Shown in pieces: positions 34,536 to 43,220 of a stretch of 64,000 nucleotides of DNA. The DNA is from Actinacidiphila alni. GTDB taxonomy: Bacteria > Actinomycetota > Actinomycetes > Streptomycetales > Streptomycetaceae. Position 1 is the stretch's first letter; each line of letters starts with the position of its first letter. The position numbers and the translations under genes are program-made. Location: NCBI RefSeq assembly GCF_900112845.1, contig NZ_FONG01000028.1, forward strand, positions 1 to 64,000, read 5' to 3'. The notes below the pieces were generated by a model, which did no database searches, was not told where the DNA came from, and worked only from the letters and a program-made list of their open reading frames with translations.

Positions 34536-36064
34536 CCGAGCTCTGGCGCACCCTCATCGGATACCGCGGGCGCTTCGCCGTGATCCTCGTCCTGGAGGCG
34601 TTGGTCAGCGGAGTCGAGGCACTGGTCCATCCGCTCCTGGTCAAAGCGCTCTTCGACCAGGCGATCGTGGCCGGTCATTTCGGGAAGTTCGTCTTCCTGG
34701 GCTTGATGTACCTCCTCCTCGGTCTGACCTTGAACATCGGCGGCTACTGGATCTCCCGGTGGCGCAAGTCGTCGGAGAACACCTTCGTCCTGGCCTTGGA
34801 GATGGAGCTGCTCGACCGGTCCCTGGACCAGGACGGGCGGACCGTCGCGGAGGCCGGCAGCGCCTCGTACGTCAGCCGTGTGCACAGCGATGTGCGGGAC
34901 GGAGTGCTCCCGGCGATCGACGTGTGCGTGCAGATCGCCAAACAGGCCCTGGCGTCCGTGGTGTTCGTCGGCGTCCTGCTGTACCTGTCGTGGCAGGCCA
35001 GCCTGATCCTGCTGGTGATCATCCCGCCCCTCGTCCTGGTCAGCAATCGCATCGCCCGGCGGATCGAGGACAACACCGAACCCGAACGCGAGGGTGAGGC
35101 CCGGTACATCAACACGCTCACCCGCACGCTGGAGGCGATCCACGCACTGCGCGGCGTGCGGTCCTTGCGGCCCGCCACGCGCGCCGCCAACGAGAGGGCC
35201 CTGTCCGGCTATCTCGACATCACCTTCGTCAACTACCGCCTCACCCAGAAGCAGAGCACGCTGAGCGACCTGGTGATGAATCTGTCCGACACCACCTCCA
35301 TGGTCGTCGGGGCCTATTTCGTGTTCGCCGGCCGCATGACCTTCGGCAGCTTCCTGGCCTTCGTGAATTCGCTGTGGCGTGCGGTGACCGGCATCTTCGA
35401 CCTGATCAACATGATTCCGCAGGTGCGCAGGAACACCGCCGTCCTCAAACGCATCGACGGCCTGCGGCGCGCTCACCCGGCTCCCTACCACCGGGAGGAC
35501 GCCGTCGTCCTGGTGCGCGGAGCGAGCGTCGAATACGGAGCCGGTCCGGACGCCACGACCGTCGCGATCGACGACTTCGAACTCCGCCCCGGAGAGCACG
35601 TCCTGCTGCGGGGCCCCAACGGCTGCGGCAAGACCACACTGCTGCACATCATCGCCGGCGCGCTGGCGCCCGACACCGGGACGGTGACGCTGCCCGCACG
35701 CGTGGCGAGCCTGACCGCCCCGGTGAACCTGCCCCCGCTCCCCGTGCGTCAGCTGGTCCCCGACCAGGCGCTGCGCACGGCGCTCGCACTCGACGGGCAC
35801 ACCGACCAGTTGCCGACCGAACTCTCCTCCGGCCAGCGCCAGCGCACCGGCATAGCCGCCGTTCTCTGCCAGGACGCGGACGTCTACCTCCTCGACGAAC
35901 CCTTCGCCAATCTCGACCAGCACAGCCGTGATCTGGTGCTCCTCGCGATCGAGGAGCGCACCAGGGACCACGGACTGCTGGTCGTCCACCACGGCGACGA
36001 CGCTCTCGACGCGCGGTTCGACCGCGTCGCCAACCTCGCCGGGGCGGCGGCGCTGCGCGCCTGA
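34532..36064 (+). CDS. ABC transporter permease/ATPase, probable lanthipeptide exporter
   Basis: A 510-residue half-transporter: six membrane helices (about 1-300) fused to an ATPase domain (about 325-510) with Walker A 'GPNGCGKTT' (Lys367), Walker B 'VYLLDEPFANLD' (Asp455, Glu456) and H-loop 'VVHHGDD'. The signature motif reads LSSGQ (431-435) instead of LSGGQ, and the ATPase domain is short between Walker A and signature. No peptidase C39 domain is present. It overlaps the LanKC stop by 4 nt and most likely exports the modified peptides as a homodimer; leader removal must be done elsewhere. Confidence 0.9.
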   Translation: MTELWRTLIGYRGRFAVILVLEALVSGVEALVHPLLVKALFDQAIVAGHFGKFVFLGLMYLLLGLTLNIGGYWISRWRKSSENTFVLALEMELLDRSLDQDGRTVAEAGSASYVSRVHSDVRDGVLPAIDVCVQIAKQALASVVFVGVLLYLSWQASLILLVIIPPLVLVSNRIARRIEDNTEPEREGEARYINTLTRTLEAIHALRGVRSLRPATRAANERALSGYLDITFVNYRLTQKQSTLSDLVMNLSDTTSMVVGAYFVFAGRMTFGSFLAFVNSLWRAVTGIFDLINMIPQVRRNTAVLKRIDGLRRAHPAPYHREDAVVLVRGASVEYGAGPDATTVAIDDFELRPGEHVLLRGPNGCGKTTLLHIIAGALAPDTGTVTLPARVASLTAPVNLPPLPVRQLVPDQALRTALALDGHTDQLPTELSSGQRQRTGIAAVLCQDADVYLLDEPFANLDQHSRDLVLLAIEERTRDHGLLVVHHGDDALDARFDRVANLAGAAALRA

Positions 36065-36195
36065 CCACCCGCCCGGACAACGGTCGGCGTCGTACGGCTG
36101 TGAGAGTGGACGCCCCCGCCAGGACGGGACGGAACGCGGTGGTGCCTCACCGGGAGCCCTTCCTACTGCCTCGCCGGGGTGTCCGTCCGGGCGGA

Positions 36196-36594
36196 TCAGG
36201 ACGGCAGCCGGTCGGCGCGCAGCGTGGTGGTGACCTGTTTGCCCACGCCTCGCCTGGTCACATGCACGGGTCCGCACAGCGTGCTGATGATCGTCATGCC
36301 GTGGTGCCCGGCGGACACCTGATCAGGTGCGGGGGCGGCCGGCCGCAGGGGCGAGGTGTCCCAGACGGTGATCCGCACGGCGTCGCCGACCAGCTCCATC
36401 ACGATGCCGCAGGGGCCCGGTGTGTGTTTCACGGCGTTGGTCACCAGCTCGGACACCACCAGCCGAGCGTCGCCCAACAGGCGCTGCGCCGGGGCGAAGC
36501 CGTCGGCGTCGGCCCGGCACATGAACGCGGTGACCAGGTTGCGTGCGGCGGCGATCGACCCGGAGCCGCCGGTGTAGGTGCCGCTGATCCTCAT
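36196..36594 (-). CDS. RsbW-like anti-sigma ATPase
   Basis: A 132-residue GHKL-fold protein kinase-like regulator. The N-box 'ELVTNAVKHT' (49-58), 'VWDTSPLRPA' in the G1 region and 'GHHGMTIIS' as G2 loop are all present. ATG 36594 follows GGAG at good spacing. It is 51% or so alike by eye to the ATPase at 49304 and has the same length, so these are paralogues. Divergent from the STAS gene at 36777, repeating the arrangement at 12880/13428; it likely binds that STAS protein and a sigma factor. Confidence 0.88.
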   Translation of the reverse strand: MRISGTYTGGSGSIAAARNLVTAFMCRADADGFAPAQRLLGDARLVVSELVTNAVKHTPGPCGIVMELVGDAVRITVWDTSPLRPAAPAPDQVSAGHHGMTIISTLCGPVHVTRRGVGKQVTTTLRADRLPS

Positions 36595-36776
36595 GCTTCC
36601 GCTCCCGTTCGTGCGGCACACCTGCGGTGGGCGGCGCGGGCCGCGCTCACTGGGCCGTACCTCCCGTCTGCCCTTTCCTGTGAGTGCCATGGGTGCGGGC
36701 TTCGCGGTGCGTAACAATTGCAGTTCGACAAGAGTTTGATGATGAAGACTTCGCGGTTCGGCGGCATACTGCTTCC

Positions 36777-37094
36777 ATGCCGTCCCGCGGATCCGCTCCC
36801 ACTCCGCTGCCCGTCGTGGCCGCCCGAGGGGAGCTCGACGCCGAGAACCTGCCGTCCCTGGAAGCGCGGATCGAGGCAGCCACCGCCGACGCTCCCGGTG
36901 TCGTCCTCGACATCAGCGACGTCACCTTCGGCGACTCCAGTTTCATCAATCTGCTGCTGCGCATCCATCAGGCCACCGATCTGCGTGTGGCCGGTCCGCA
37001 GCCACAGGTGGAGCGCCTGTTCCGTCTCGTGGGCGTGGACGCGCTCCTTCGGATCTACCCCACAGCGGCATTGGCACAAGCCGTGCCCCGCTGA
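36777..37094 (+). CDS. STAS-domain anti-anti-sigma factor
   Basis: A compact 105-residue STAS protein. 'VVAARGELDAENLPSLEARI' forms the first strand-helix unit and 'DISDVTFGDSSFINLLLRIH' holds the phosphorylatable site (Ser54/Ser55). ATG 36777 fits the domain start; the frame extends to 36684 without a strong ribosome site. An AT-rich patch at about 36711-36745 probably holds divergent promoters for this gene and the ATPase at 36594. It converges with the ROK gene, 36 nt away. Confidence 0.85.
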   Translation: MPSRGSAPTPLPVVAARGELDAENLPSLEARIEAATADAPGVVLDISDVTFGDSSFINLLLRIHQATDLRVAGPQPQVERLFRLVGVDALLRIYPTAALAQAVPR

Positions 37095-37130
37095 CGCCGG
37101 TTCCGGTCGTCGCGTTCCCGCGCGCCGATC

Positions 37131-38405
37131 TCAGGTCAGGGCCGGGGACCTGTTCATCGTCCCGGCGGGATCCTGATAGATCGACTCCAACGCGTACTGG
37201 GCCGCGCCGCGGAGCGCCGAGGTGTACATGTACGTGGAGGGCCGCACCTGGCAGGTGGTGACGGCCGGGGCAAGGGTCCGTTCGTCGAGGATCCGCTGCA
37301 CCGGTTCGAGCAGGTAGTCGGCGAACTGGTGGAAGTATCCGCCGACGACAACGAGTCGGGGGTCGAAGGCGTCGACGATCAGCGACAGACCGCGTCCGAG
37401 GCCGGCCGCGAGGTCGCGCAGCGCACCGAGGACACGCTCGTCGCCCGCCCCGGCGCGGCGGTGGAGTTCGGCCAGGCGCTGCTCCCGGTCGGTCATCGTG
37501 TTCCTGACGGTGTCGGTGGGGTCGGCGGCCTTCTTCAGGAACGCGCCGAGGCCGACCATGGTCTCCCAGCAGCCGAGTCGCCCGCAGACACACGGCACCG
37601 GCTCGGGGTTGACGGGCATGTGGCCGAACTCGCAGGCCCGGTCGTGGGCGCCGTGGTAGAACCGGCCCGCGTTGTACACACCGCCGCCGACACCGACCTC
37701 GCCGGTCACGTAGACCAGGTCCTGCACGCCGTCGCCCGCCACGGCCAGGTACTCCGCGACGGTGCCCAGGTGGGCGTCGTTGCGGACGGAGACGGGAGGC
37801 AGCACGGTCCCGGCGAGCCGCTCCTTCAGCGGACCGCCGACCGCGACGTCGTGCCAGTCGAGATTGACCGAGGTCGTGATCGTTCCGGTGGCGGGGTCGG
37901 CGCCGCCGGGCGCCGCGACGGTGATACCGACCGGAGTGATGCCGCCGGCACGCGTGTGCGCGATGGCACTTTCCAGCAAGCCGGCGGTGATGTCGAGCGT
38001 GCCGCCCGGCCCGAGCAGCGGGACGTCGGCGGCGGCCCGCCGTTCGAAGACGGTCCGACCGCGCAGATCGACAACGATGGTGGCGACGTAGTCGCAGTTG
38101 ATCTCGAGCCCGATCCCGCACACGCCGCGCCCGTCCAGTTCGACCGCGAGACGCGGCCTGCCGATGACGCCCTCGCCGCGTACCAGGTCTCCCTCGCGGA
38201 CCAGGCCCAGGTCCGACAGTTCGTTGACGAGCGTGGAGATGGTCGCTTTGGGCAGGCCCGTGTCCTCGGCCAGCGCGGTGCGCGACCGCGGTCCGCCGTC
38301 GCGCAGGAGCCTGAGGACCAGCCCGAGGTTGCCGGGGCGGATGGAGGAACGGTCGGTGACGCGCGGCCGGGCGAGGCCGGCGGCATCGGTGCGCATTCTC
38401 GTCAC
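37131..38405 (-). CDS. ROK-family transcriptional repressor
   Basis: A 424-residue regulator. An N-terminal winged HTH ('AEDTGLPKATISTLVNELSD') precedes a sugar-kinase-like ROK domain with 'VTVAAPGGADPATG', the 'GEVGVGGGVYNAGRFYHGAH' motif and the zinc-binding 'CVCGRLGCWE' signature. GTG 38405 has GGAG 7 nt upstream and is preferred to ATG 38396. ROK repressors sense sugars and control catabolic genes. It is divergent from a large secreted carbohydrate-binding protein, with an AT-rich inverted repeat between them that may be its operator. Confidence 0.93.
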   Translation of the reverse strand: MTRMRTDAAGLARPRVTDRSSIRPGNLGLVLRLLRDGGPRSRTALAEDTGLPKATISTLVNELSDLGLVREGDLVRGEGVIGRPRLAVELDGRGVCGIGLEINCDYVATIVVDLRGRTVFERRAAADVPLLGPGGTLDITAGLLESAIAHTRAGGITPVGITVAAPGGADPATGTITTSVNLDWHDVAVGGPLKERLAGTVLPPVSVRNDAHLGTVAEYLAVAGDGVQDLVYVTGEVGVGGGVYNAGRFYHGAHDRACEFGHMPVNPEPVPCVCGRLGCWETMVGLGAFLKKAADPTDTVRNTMTDREQRLAELHRRAGAGDERVLGALRDLAAGLGRGLSLIVDAFDPRLVVVGGYFHQFADYLLEPVQRILDERTLAPAVTTCQVRPSTYMYTSALRGAAQYALESIYQDPAGTMNRSPALT

Positions 38406-38485
38406 AGAACTCTCCAGTGGTCGCGGCGTGGCGCGGGACCACCTTGCCAGGAACGGAGGAGTGAGGGGGATTGACATGCCCTCGA

Positions 38486-38512
38486 CTTAGTAAGAACAAT
38501 AAGCGAACTAAA
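38486..38512. promoter_or_regulatory. Candidate ROK operator
   Basis: An AT-rich island with TTAGT (38487-38491) and ACTAA (38507-38511) as inverted arms 15 nt apart, striking in this GC-rich DNA and placed between the ROK gene and its divergent neighbour. Confidence 0.55.
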
Positions 38513-38685
38513 GGCCCCATGTCACCTCCAGGCCGGAAACCGCAGGTGAGACCCTCCGACGCAGGGGAGCCCTCGCGTCCGCAGATCGTCACCCTCGCCC
38601 GCGGACGTGCGGTCATCGGCAGGTGCCGAGCACGTCCAGGCCGAGGGTCTGGGACCACCCGCCCCACGAGGAACGGAAGATCCCT

Positions 38686-40866
38686 GTGTCACGTTCTCGC
38701 AGAGCATGGGCCGCCGTGGCCGGAGTGATCGCCCTGGCGATCGCGACGGCGGTCGGCCCGCCGACCCCGGCGTCGGCGACCCCGCCGAGCGCTGCCTACA
38801 CCGTCACGGTCGGTGCCGCCGGCGATTTCCCGTACCAGACGGACTCGCCGGCGAGCCCCTACATCGACAAGGACGGCACCTTCTACTTCCAGCAGTCCTA
38901 CAACCAGTACAACGACGCCACGACGCCGGACCACTACTTCCAGTTCTTCAGCGGCACCACCATGGACACCGCGACACTCAACACCGGCATCAGCAACGCG
39001 ACGGATCCCGACAACCCGCAGGACAGCAACGCCAACACCGTCTGGCGCTGTCAGCACAGCCCCACCGGACTGACCGCAACGCCGAGCTCGGGCTACCCGC
39101 TGGGCAATTACTGCGACCTGATCGGCACCTGGGTCGACCCCGACACCGGGGACTGGTACGGCCTGGTCCACAACGAGTTCACCGGCCAGCCCTTCGGCGA
39201 CGGCCTGCACTTCGACTCCATCGACTGGGCGGTCTCGCACAACCAGGGCCACACCTGGGCGATCACCGGCCACGCGATCACCTCGCCGTACAGCACCACA
39301 CGGGGCGACACCGGCGCCTTCCCGCAGCAGAGCTACTACTACGGCGACGGCGACCAGCGGCTCTTCGCGGACGTGGCCTCCGGCTACTTCTACCTCTACT
39401 ACACCAGCCGGGTCGTTCCCAAGGGCGGCGTGAGCGGCGCGACCGTCAGCCAGGCGCACGTGGCCCGCTGCCCCATGTCCGCCAAGATGACCACCGGATG
39501 CTGGCACAAATGGTACGACGGCACCTGGTCGCAGCCCGGAGTCGGCGGCTCCGAGAGCAACATGGTGCCGGTCAGCGCCTCCAACTCCACCGGCTACACC
39601 CCGGTCGCCGGGGAGTACAGCCCCTCCACCCCGGGGAGCCCGGAGGACCAGGTCGCCGCGGGCAAACTGCCGCCCAAGGCCGACCTGCTGACCATGAACA
39701 TCGCCTACGACGCCTACCTGGGCCTGTACATCGGCGAGCCGGAGGTCATCGACCAGGACGCCGGCGCGACGCAGCGCTTCTACGTCACCGACGACCTGTC
39801 GACGCAGAAGTGGCACCTCATCGGCGACACCGGCAGCCGTACCACCGGCTCCTGGTACCGGTGGTTCCTCGACAGCGTCAACAAGACCAGCTCCACCATC
39901 ATCGGCAAGACCTTCCGGTCGTACTGCTCGGTCAACTGCATGGACCTGGGCTCCAAAACGGACATCACCATCAGCTCCACGGCACCCGCCGTGCCGCCGG
40001 TCGACACCTCGAAGACCTACCTGATCGGCAGCGCGTCCGGCCGGGTGCTGGCCCAGACGGCGGGCGGCTCCGCGACGACATCGGTGCCGGCGGCGACCGG
40101 ATCGGCGCTCGAATCCTGGAAGTTCAGCCCCCGCGGCGACGGGTCGTTCACGATCGCCAACGCGTCCACCGGACGCCTGCTGGGTGTCGACTCCAGCACG
40201 ACGGCCACCCGCGCCTGGGCGACAAAGCCGACCGCGACCGCGCCCGGCTCCGGCGGCGCCACCGTCGGCCAGCAGTGGTGGATCATCAAGAACACCACCG
40301 GGACCTTCCGATTGGTCAACCGCTACAGCGGGCTGGCGCTCGCCATGTCCTCGAACGCCGCACGCCCGGCCGAGACCACACCGTCCCGGAGCTGGACCAA
40401 CAGCACCGGCAACGCCGTCGGCGGAACGCGCACCGCGGACGAGCAGACGCTCACCTTCGCCCCGACGGGATCGCCCGCGACCGACCTCGCCCAGGGGAAG
40501 CCGACCACCGCGTCTTCGGTGGAAAGCCCCTCCTATCCGGCCGCGTACGCCACCGACGGCAGCCCCGGCACCCGCTGGTCCAGCGGCTCCAGCGACCCGC
40601 AGTGGCTGCGCGTCGACCTCGGAAGCACGCACACCATCCGCGAAGTGAAGCTCAACTGGGAAGCCGCCTACGGCAGGGCCTTCACAGTCCAGACCTCGCC
40701 GGACAGCAGGACCTGGACGACGATCTACTCGACCACCAAGGGCACGGGCGGCGTCCAGGACTTGACCGGACTGGCCGGCTCGGGACGCTACGTCCGCATC
40801 TACGGCACCGCCAGAGGCACCGGCTACGGCTACTCCTTGTGGTCGTTCGAGGTCCACGGCACCTGA
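38686..40866 (+). CDS. Secreted propeller/ricin-like/discoidin carbohydrate-active protein
   Basis: A 726-residue exported protein. Signal peptide about 1-35 ('AWAAVAGVIALAIATAVG'...ASA). Residues about 45-440 look like a five-bladed glycosidase-type propeller ('SPYIDKDGTFYFQQSYNQYN', 'GTWVDPDTGDWYGLVHNEF'). A ricin-like region follows (about 445-595), then an F5/8 type C (CBM32) domain (about 605-726: 'WSSGSSDPQWLRVDLGSTHT'). GTG 38686 sits right at the signal peptide, with GGAAG upstream. The catalytic residues are not identifiable by eye, so enzyme class is open. The divergent ROK repressor suggests induction by a sugar. Confidence 0.8.
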   Translation: MSRSRRAWAAVAGVIALAIATAVGPPTPASATPPSAAYTVTVGAAGDFPYQTDSPASPYIDKDGTFYFQQSYNQYNDATTPDHYFQFFSGTTMDTATLNTGISNATDPDNPQDSNANTVWRCQHSPTGLTATPSSGYPLGNYCDLIGTWVDPDTGDWYGLVHNEFTGQPFGDGLHFDSIDWAVSHNQGHTWAITGHAITSPYSTTRGDTGAFPQQSYYYGDGDQRLFADVASGYFYLYYTSRVVPKGGVSGATVSQAHVARCPMSAKMTTGCWHKWYDGTWSQPGVGGSESNMVPVSASNSTGYTPVAGEYSPSTPGSPEDQVAAGKLPPKADLLTMNIAYDAYLGLYIGEPEVIDQDAGATQRFYVTDDLSTQKWHLIGDTGSRTTGSWYRWFLDSVNKTSSTIIGKTFRSYCSVNCMDLGSKTDITISSTAPAVPPVDTSKTYLIGSASGRVLAQTAGGSATTSVPAATGSALESWKFSPRGDGSFTIANASTGRLLGVDSSTTATRAWATKPTATAPGSGGATVGQQWWIIKNTTGTFRLVNRYSGLALAMSSNAARPAETTPSRSWTNSTGNAVGGTRTADEQTLTFAPTGSPATDLAQGKPTTASSVESPSYPAAYATDGSPGTRWSSGSSDPQWLRVDLGSTHTIREVKLNWEAAYGRAFTVQTSPDSRTWTTIYSTTKGTGGVQDLTGLAGSGRYVRIYGTARGTGYGYSLWSFEVHGT

Positions 40867-41071
40867 CCCGGAGGTGCCCGGGGCAGTCCGGGGAGGTCCG
40901 GGGCGAGGGGGCCATGGGGGAGCCCTTTAAGGACGGGCGGTCCGGCCGGCAGGAGCGCGTGAGCATTTGTGATCGGTAACAAAGGTGGTCGATCCGTCGT
41001 GCGGGGCCGACCTCTCCGTTCATCGGATCCGCTGTGAGCGCTGTCCCGGTCCACCCGCCGTACCGCGACAG

Positions 41072-41113
41072 CACCCCGCCCGGCGCCGATGTGGCCGACA
41101 GCCGGGCGGGGTG
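41072..41113 (-). terminator. Hairpin terminator
   Basis: Perfect 13-bp GC arms 41072-41084 and 41101-41113 with a 16-nt loop, just past the stop of the minus-strand gene at 41128. Confidence 0.65.
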
Positions 41114-41127
41114 TGCGGACGTACGGG

Positions 41128-41400
41128 TCAGGCTGTGGGGGCGGCCCGCAGGACCAGCCGGAGCGTATAGACCGGCTGGGTCCGAGCCGTGGTCCACGTA
41201 GCCGCGGCAACGGCGTAGTCAGGCCCTTCCTTGAGCCAGTCGGCGACGGCCTGCATGAGGACGGCAGGGCTGTCGGCGGCCATCACCAGCTCGCCGTCGT
41301 CCTCCACCGTCACCCAGACATCCTGATGGGAGTTGACGAAAGTGCCTGCGCGGGAGCGGAGTTCCTCGGTCACGGACAGTGGCATCTCGGTGGAAGTCAT
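41128..41400 (-). CDS. Small hypothetical protein
   Basis: A 90-residue protein from ATG 41400, 'MTSTEMPLSVTEELRSRAGT' with 'VWVTVEDDGELVMAADSPAV' and 'WLKEGPDYAVAAATWTTART'. Single alpha/beta domain by appearance, no Cys, no membrane segment. GGGGTG precedes the start. A good terminator follows. No family recognised. Confidence 0.65.
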   Translation of the reverse strand: MTSTEMPLSVTEELRSRAGTFVNSHQDVWVTVEDDGELVMAADSPAVLMQAVADWLKEGPDYAVAAATWTTARTQPVYTLRLVLRAAPTA

Positions 41401-41534
41401 GGGTCACCCCGTCGTTATGGTGGAACGGTCGAGCCACCCCTTCCCCGCCACGCGGCCGACACACCGCGGCCGTTCGGCCGCGCTCTCGTCCTCGACCGCC
41501 CTTGTCGGGAGCGCCTGCCGCGGCCCCGCACGCC

Positions 41535-42515
41535 CTACGCCGTCGAGGGAACGAGCGCGCGGATGCGTCCGTCGAGCTCGCGGCGGTAGAAATCGATGAA
41601 GCCGTCGGGATCGGGCCCGGCGTTCTGCATCACCAGATGGTCGAAACCGGCGTCCACGAAGGGCTGAGCCACCTCGACGTAGCGCGCGGGGTCGTTGCCG
41701 CACGCGAAGCGGGCCAGCATGTCCTCCTCGCGCACCGTCGTGGAAGCGGCCTCGAAGTTGGCCGGGTTGGGGAGTTCGCTCATCACCTTCCACCCGGTCA
41801 CCGCCCACCGTGTGGTCTCCAGCGCGGCCCGTGCGGCGCTGTGCTCGTCGGGAGCCCAGGCCATGGGCACTTCCGCGTAACGCGGTCCGCTGCCGCCCGC
41901 CTCGCGGAACGCATCGACCAGGTCGCCGCGGGGCTCGGTCGCGAAGAGACCGTCCCCGAGTTCGGCCGCCAGCCGGGCCGCGTCCCTGCCGCCGGCCGCG
42001 ACCGCGATCGGCGGCGGCTCCGGCGGCAGGTCGAAGACCCGGGCGTCGTCCAGCGCCAGATACGTACCGCGGTACGACTGGTAACCGCCGCTCCACAGCA
42101 GTCGGATGATCTCCAGCGCCTCCCGGAGCAGTGCGTGCCGCTCCGGTACGGAATTGGGGAAGCCACGCCCGACGACGTGCTCGTTGAGCCGTTCCCCGGC
42201 ACCGACACCGAGGGTGAAGCGGCCGTCAGAGAGCAGGGCCAGTGTCGCGGCGGCCTGCGCGATGATCGCCGGGTGGTAACGGACCGTCGGACATGTGACG
42301 CCCGTGGCAAGTCCGATGCGCTCGGTCCGAGCCGCGACTGTGCCGAACACCGTCCAGGCGAAGGGCGAGTGGCCCTGGACGTCCAGCCACGGGTGGAAGT
42401 GGTCGCTCATCTCCACGAAGTCGAACCCCGCCTGTTCGGCGAGGACTGCCTGGCGTACCAGCTCCTTCGGGCCGAACCCCTCGGCGGACAATTTGTAGCC
42501 GATCTTCACGTTCAC
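41535..42515 (-). CDS. F420-dependent LLM-class oxidoreductase (TIGR03557-like)
   Basis: A 326-residue TIM-barrel oxidoreductase of the luciferase-like family. 'KIGYKLSAEGFGPKELVRQA' is typical of the actinobacterial G6PDH-like F420 subfamily, and 'VEMSDHFHPWLDVQGHSPFA', 'ATGVTCPTVRYHPAIIAQAA' and 'FTLGVGAGERLNEHVVG' line the cofactor site. GTG 42515 follows GGGAA; GTG 42509 is also possible. The substrate is unknown. The adjacent 42626-42829 gene is on the same strand but has its own promoter-like sequence. Confidence 0.9.
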   Translation of the reverse strand: MNVKIGYKLSAEGFGPKELVRQAVLAEQAGFDFVEMSDHFHPWLDVQGHSPFAWTVFGTVAARTERIGLATGVTCPTVRYHPAIIAQAAATLALLSDGRFTLGVGAGERLNEHVVGRGFPNSVPERHALLREALEIIRLLWSGGYQSYRGTYLALDDARVFDLPPEPPPIAVAAGGRDAARLAAELGDGLFATEPRGDLVDAFREAGGSGPRYAEVPMAWAPDEHSAARAALETTRWAVTGWKVMSELPNPANFEAASTTVREEDMLARFACGNDPARYVEVAQPFVDAGFDHLVMQNAGPDPDGFIDFYRRELDGRIRALVPSTA

Positions 42516-42625
42516 TCGATTCCCGTCGGTCCACGTCGGCGCCCGCGCCACGTTCTCGGCGGACCGGAGCGCCGCGATCCGGGACGTCCACTCTGCCCGG
42601 GCCGCGGCGCTCCTGTTAGGCGAGG

Positions 42626-42829
42626 TCAGGCGTCCCTGGCCGGATCGTCCGCGTCGCCGCCGTAGGCCTTTTGGACGCTGTCGACACCACGGTCGATCTG
42701 GTCGTCGTACTTATGGCCCGTACGGTCCTGGGCGAAGTCCTGACCCCGGTCCGCGGCCTTGTCGACCTGATCGGGGTGGTCCTTCGCCGCTTCCTTGGCC
42801 TTGTTGACGAGATCTCCGAACTTGCCCAT
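42626..42829 (-). CDS. MT0933-like antitoxin family protein
   Basis: A 67-residue charged helical protein, 'MGKFGDLVNKAKEAAKDHPD' and 'DFAQDRTGHKYDDQIDRGVD', matching the MT0933/Rv0909-type family annotated as antitoxin. ATG 42829 follows GGAAGG. No toxin gene is adjacent, and many streptomycete members are orphan, stress-type proteins, so the antitoxin role is doubtful. Upstream on the minus strand is a GGGTAG element (42877-42872) as in SigB-like promoters here, with an imperfect -35. Confidence 0.8.
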   Translation of the reverse strand: MGKFGDLVNKAKEAAKDHPDQVDKAADRGQDFAQDRTGHKYDDQIDRGVDSVQKAYGGDADDPARDA

Positions 42830-43220
42830 GCCTGATCCTTCCCTTCACAACAGGTGCTACCGGCCGGTCGCCTACCCGTATGAGCGCCGGCCAGTACCGT
42901 TCGACGGTGTTCGGCTGATCGGCGCGGTTCCCGTACCGCTCGGCCGTGGTCAGGGGCGGGGCGCCCCTGGTGACCAGCCGGATGGGGCGCCCCTGCGCGG
43001 CGGATCCGTTCACACGGGGGATGTCCCGGATCCGATGCCCGCTCCGGTCGTGTGCCCGGTCCGGTGGCCGGCGCCCTCGAACACTACGGGGAACGCCGTT
43101 CACGAAAGAGTGATGCGGAACCCCGCAGGCGCATGATCCACTCGGCCGGGAGCGCCGGGTGACGAACGCTCAGGAGTCGCCGTATGCGCCCGGCCCGGAT
43201 CGACCGAACGAGGAGATGTG
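42830..43220. other. 391-bp divergent intergenic region with twin GGGGCGCCCC
   Basis: No gene. It carries palindromes GGGGCGCCCC at 42958-42967 and 42984-42993, the same pair type as at 27648-27686, plus promoters for the antitoxin-like gene and the cysteine synthase-like gene. Confidence 0.5.

Noticed and set aside
38607..40979. 790-codon plus-strand frame overlapping the secreted protein gene
   Set aside because: Arg/His/Gln-rich composition typical of a wrong frame; the true frame has a signal peptide and clear domains.
42626..42829. Toxin-antitoxin system
   Set aside because: The small protein resembles an MT0933-type antitoxin but no toxin-like gene is adjacent on either side.
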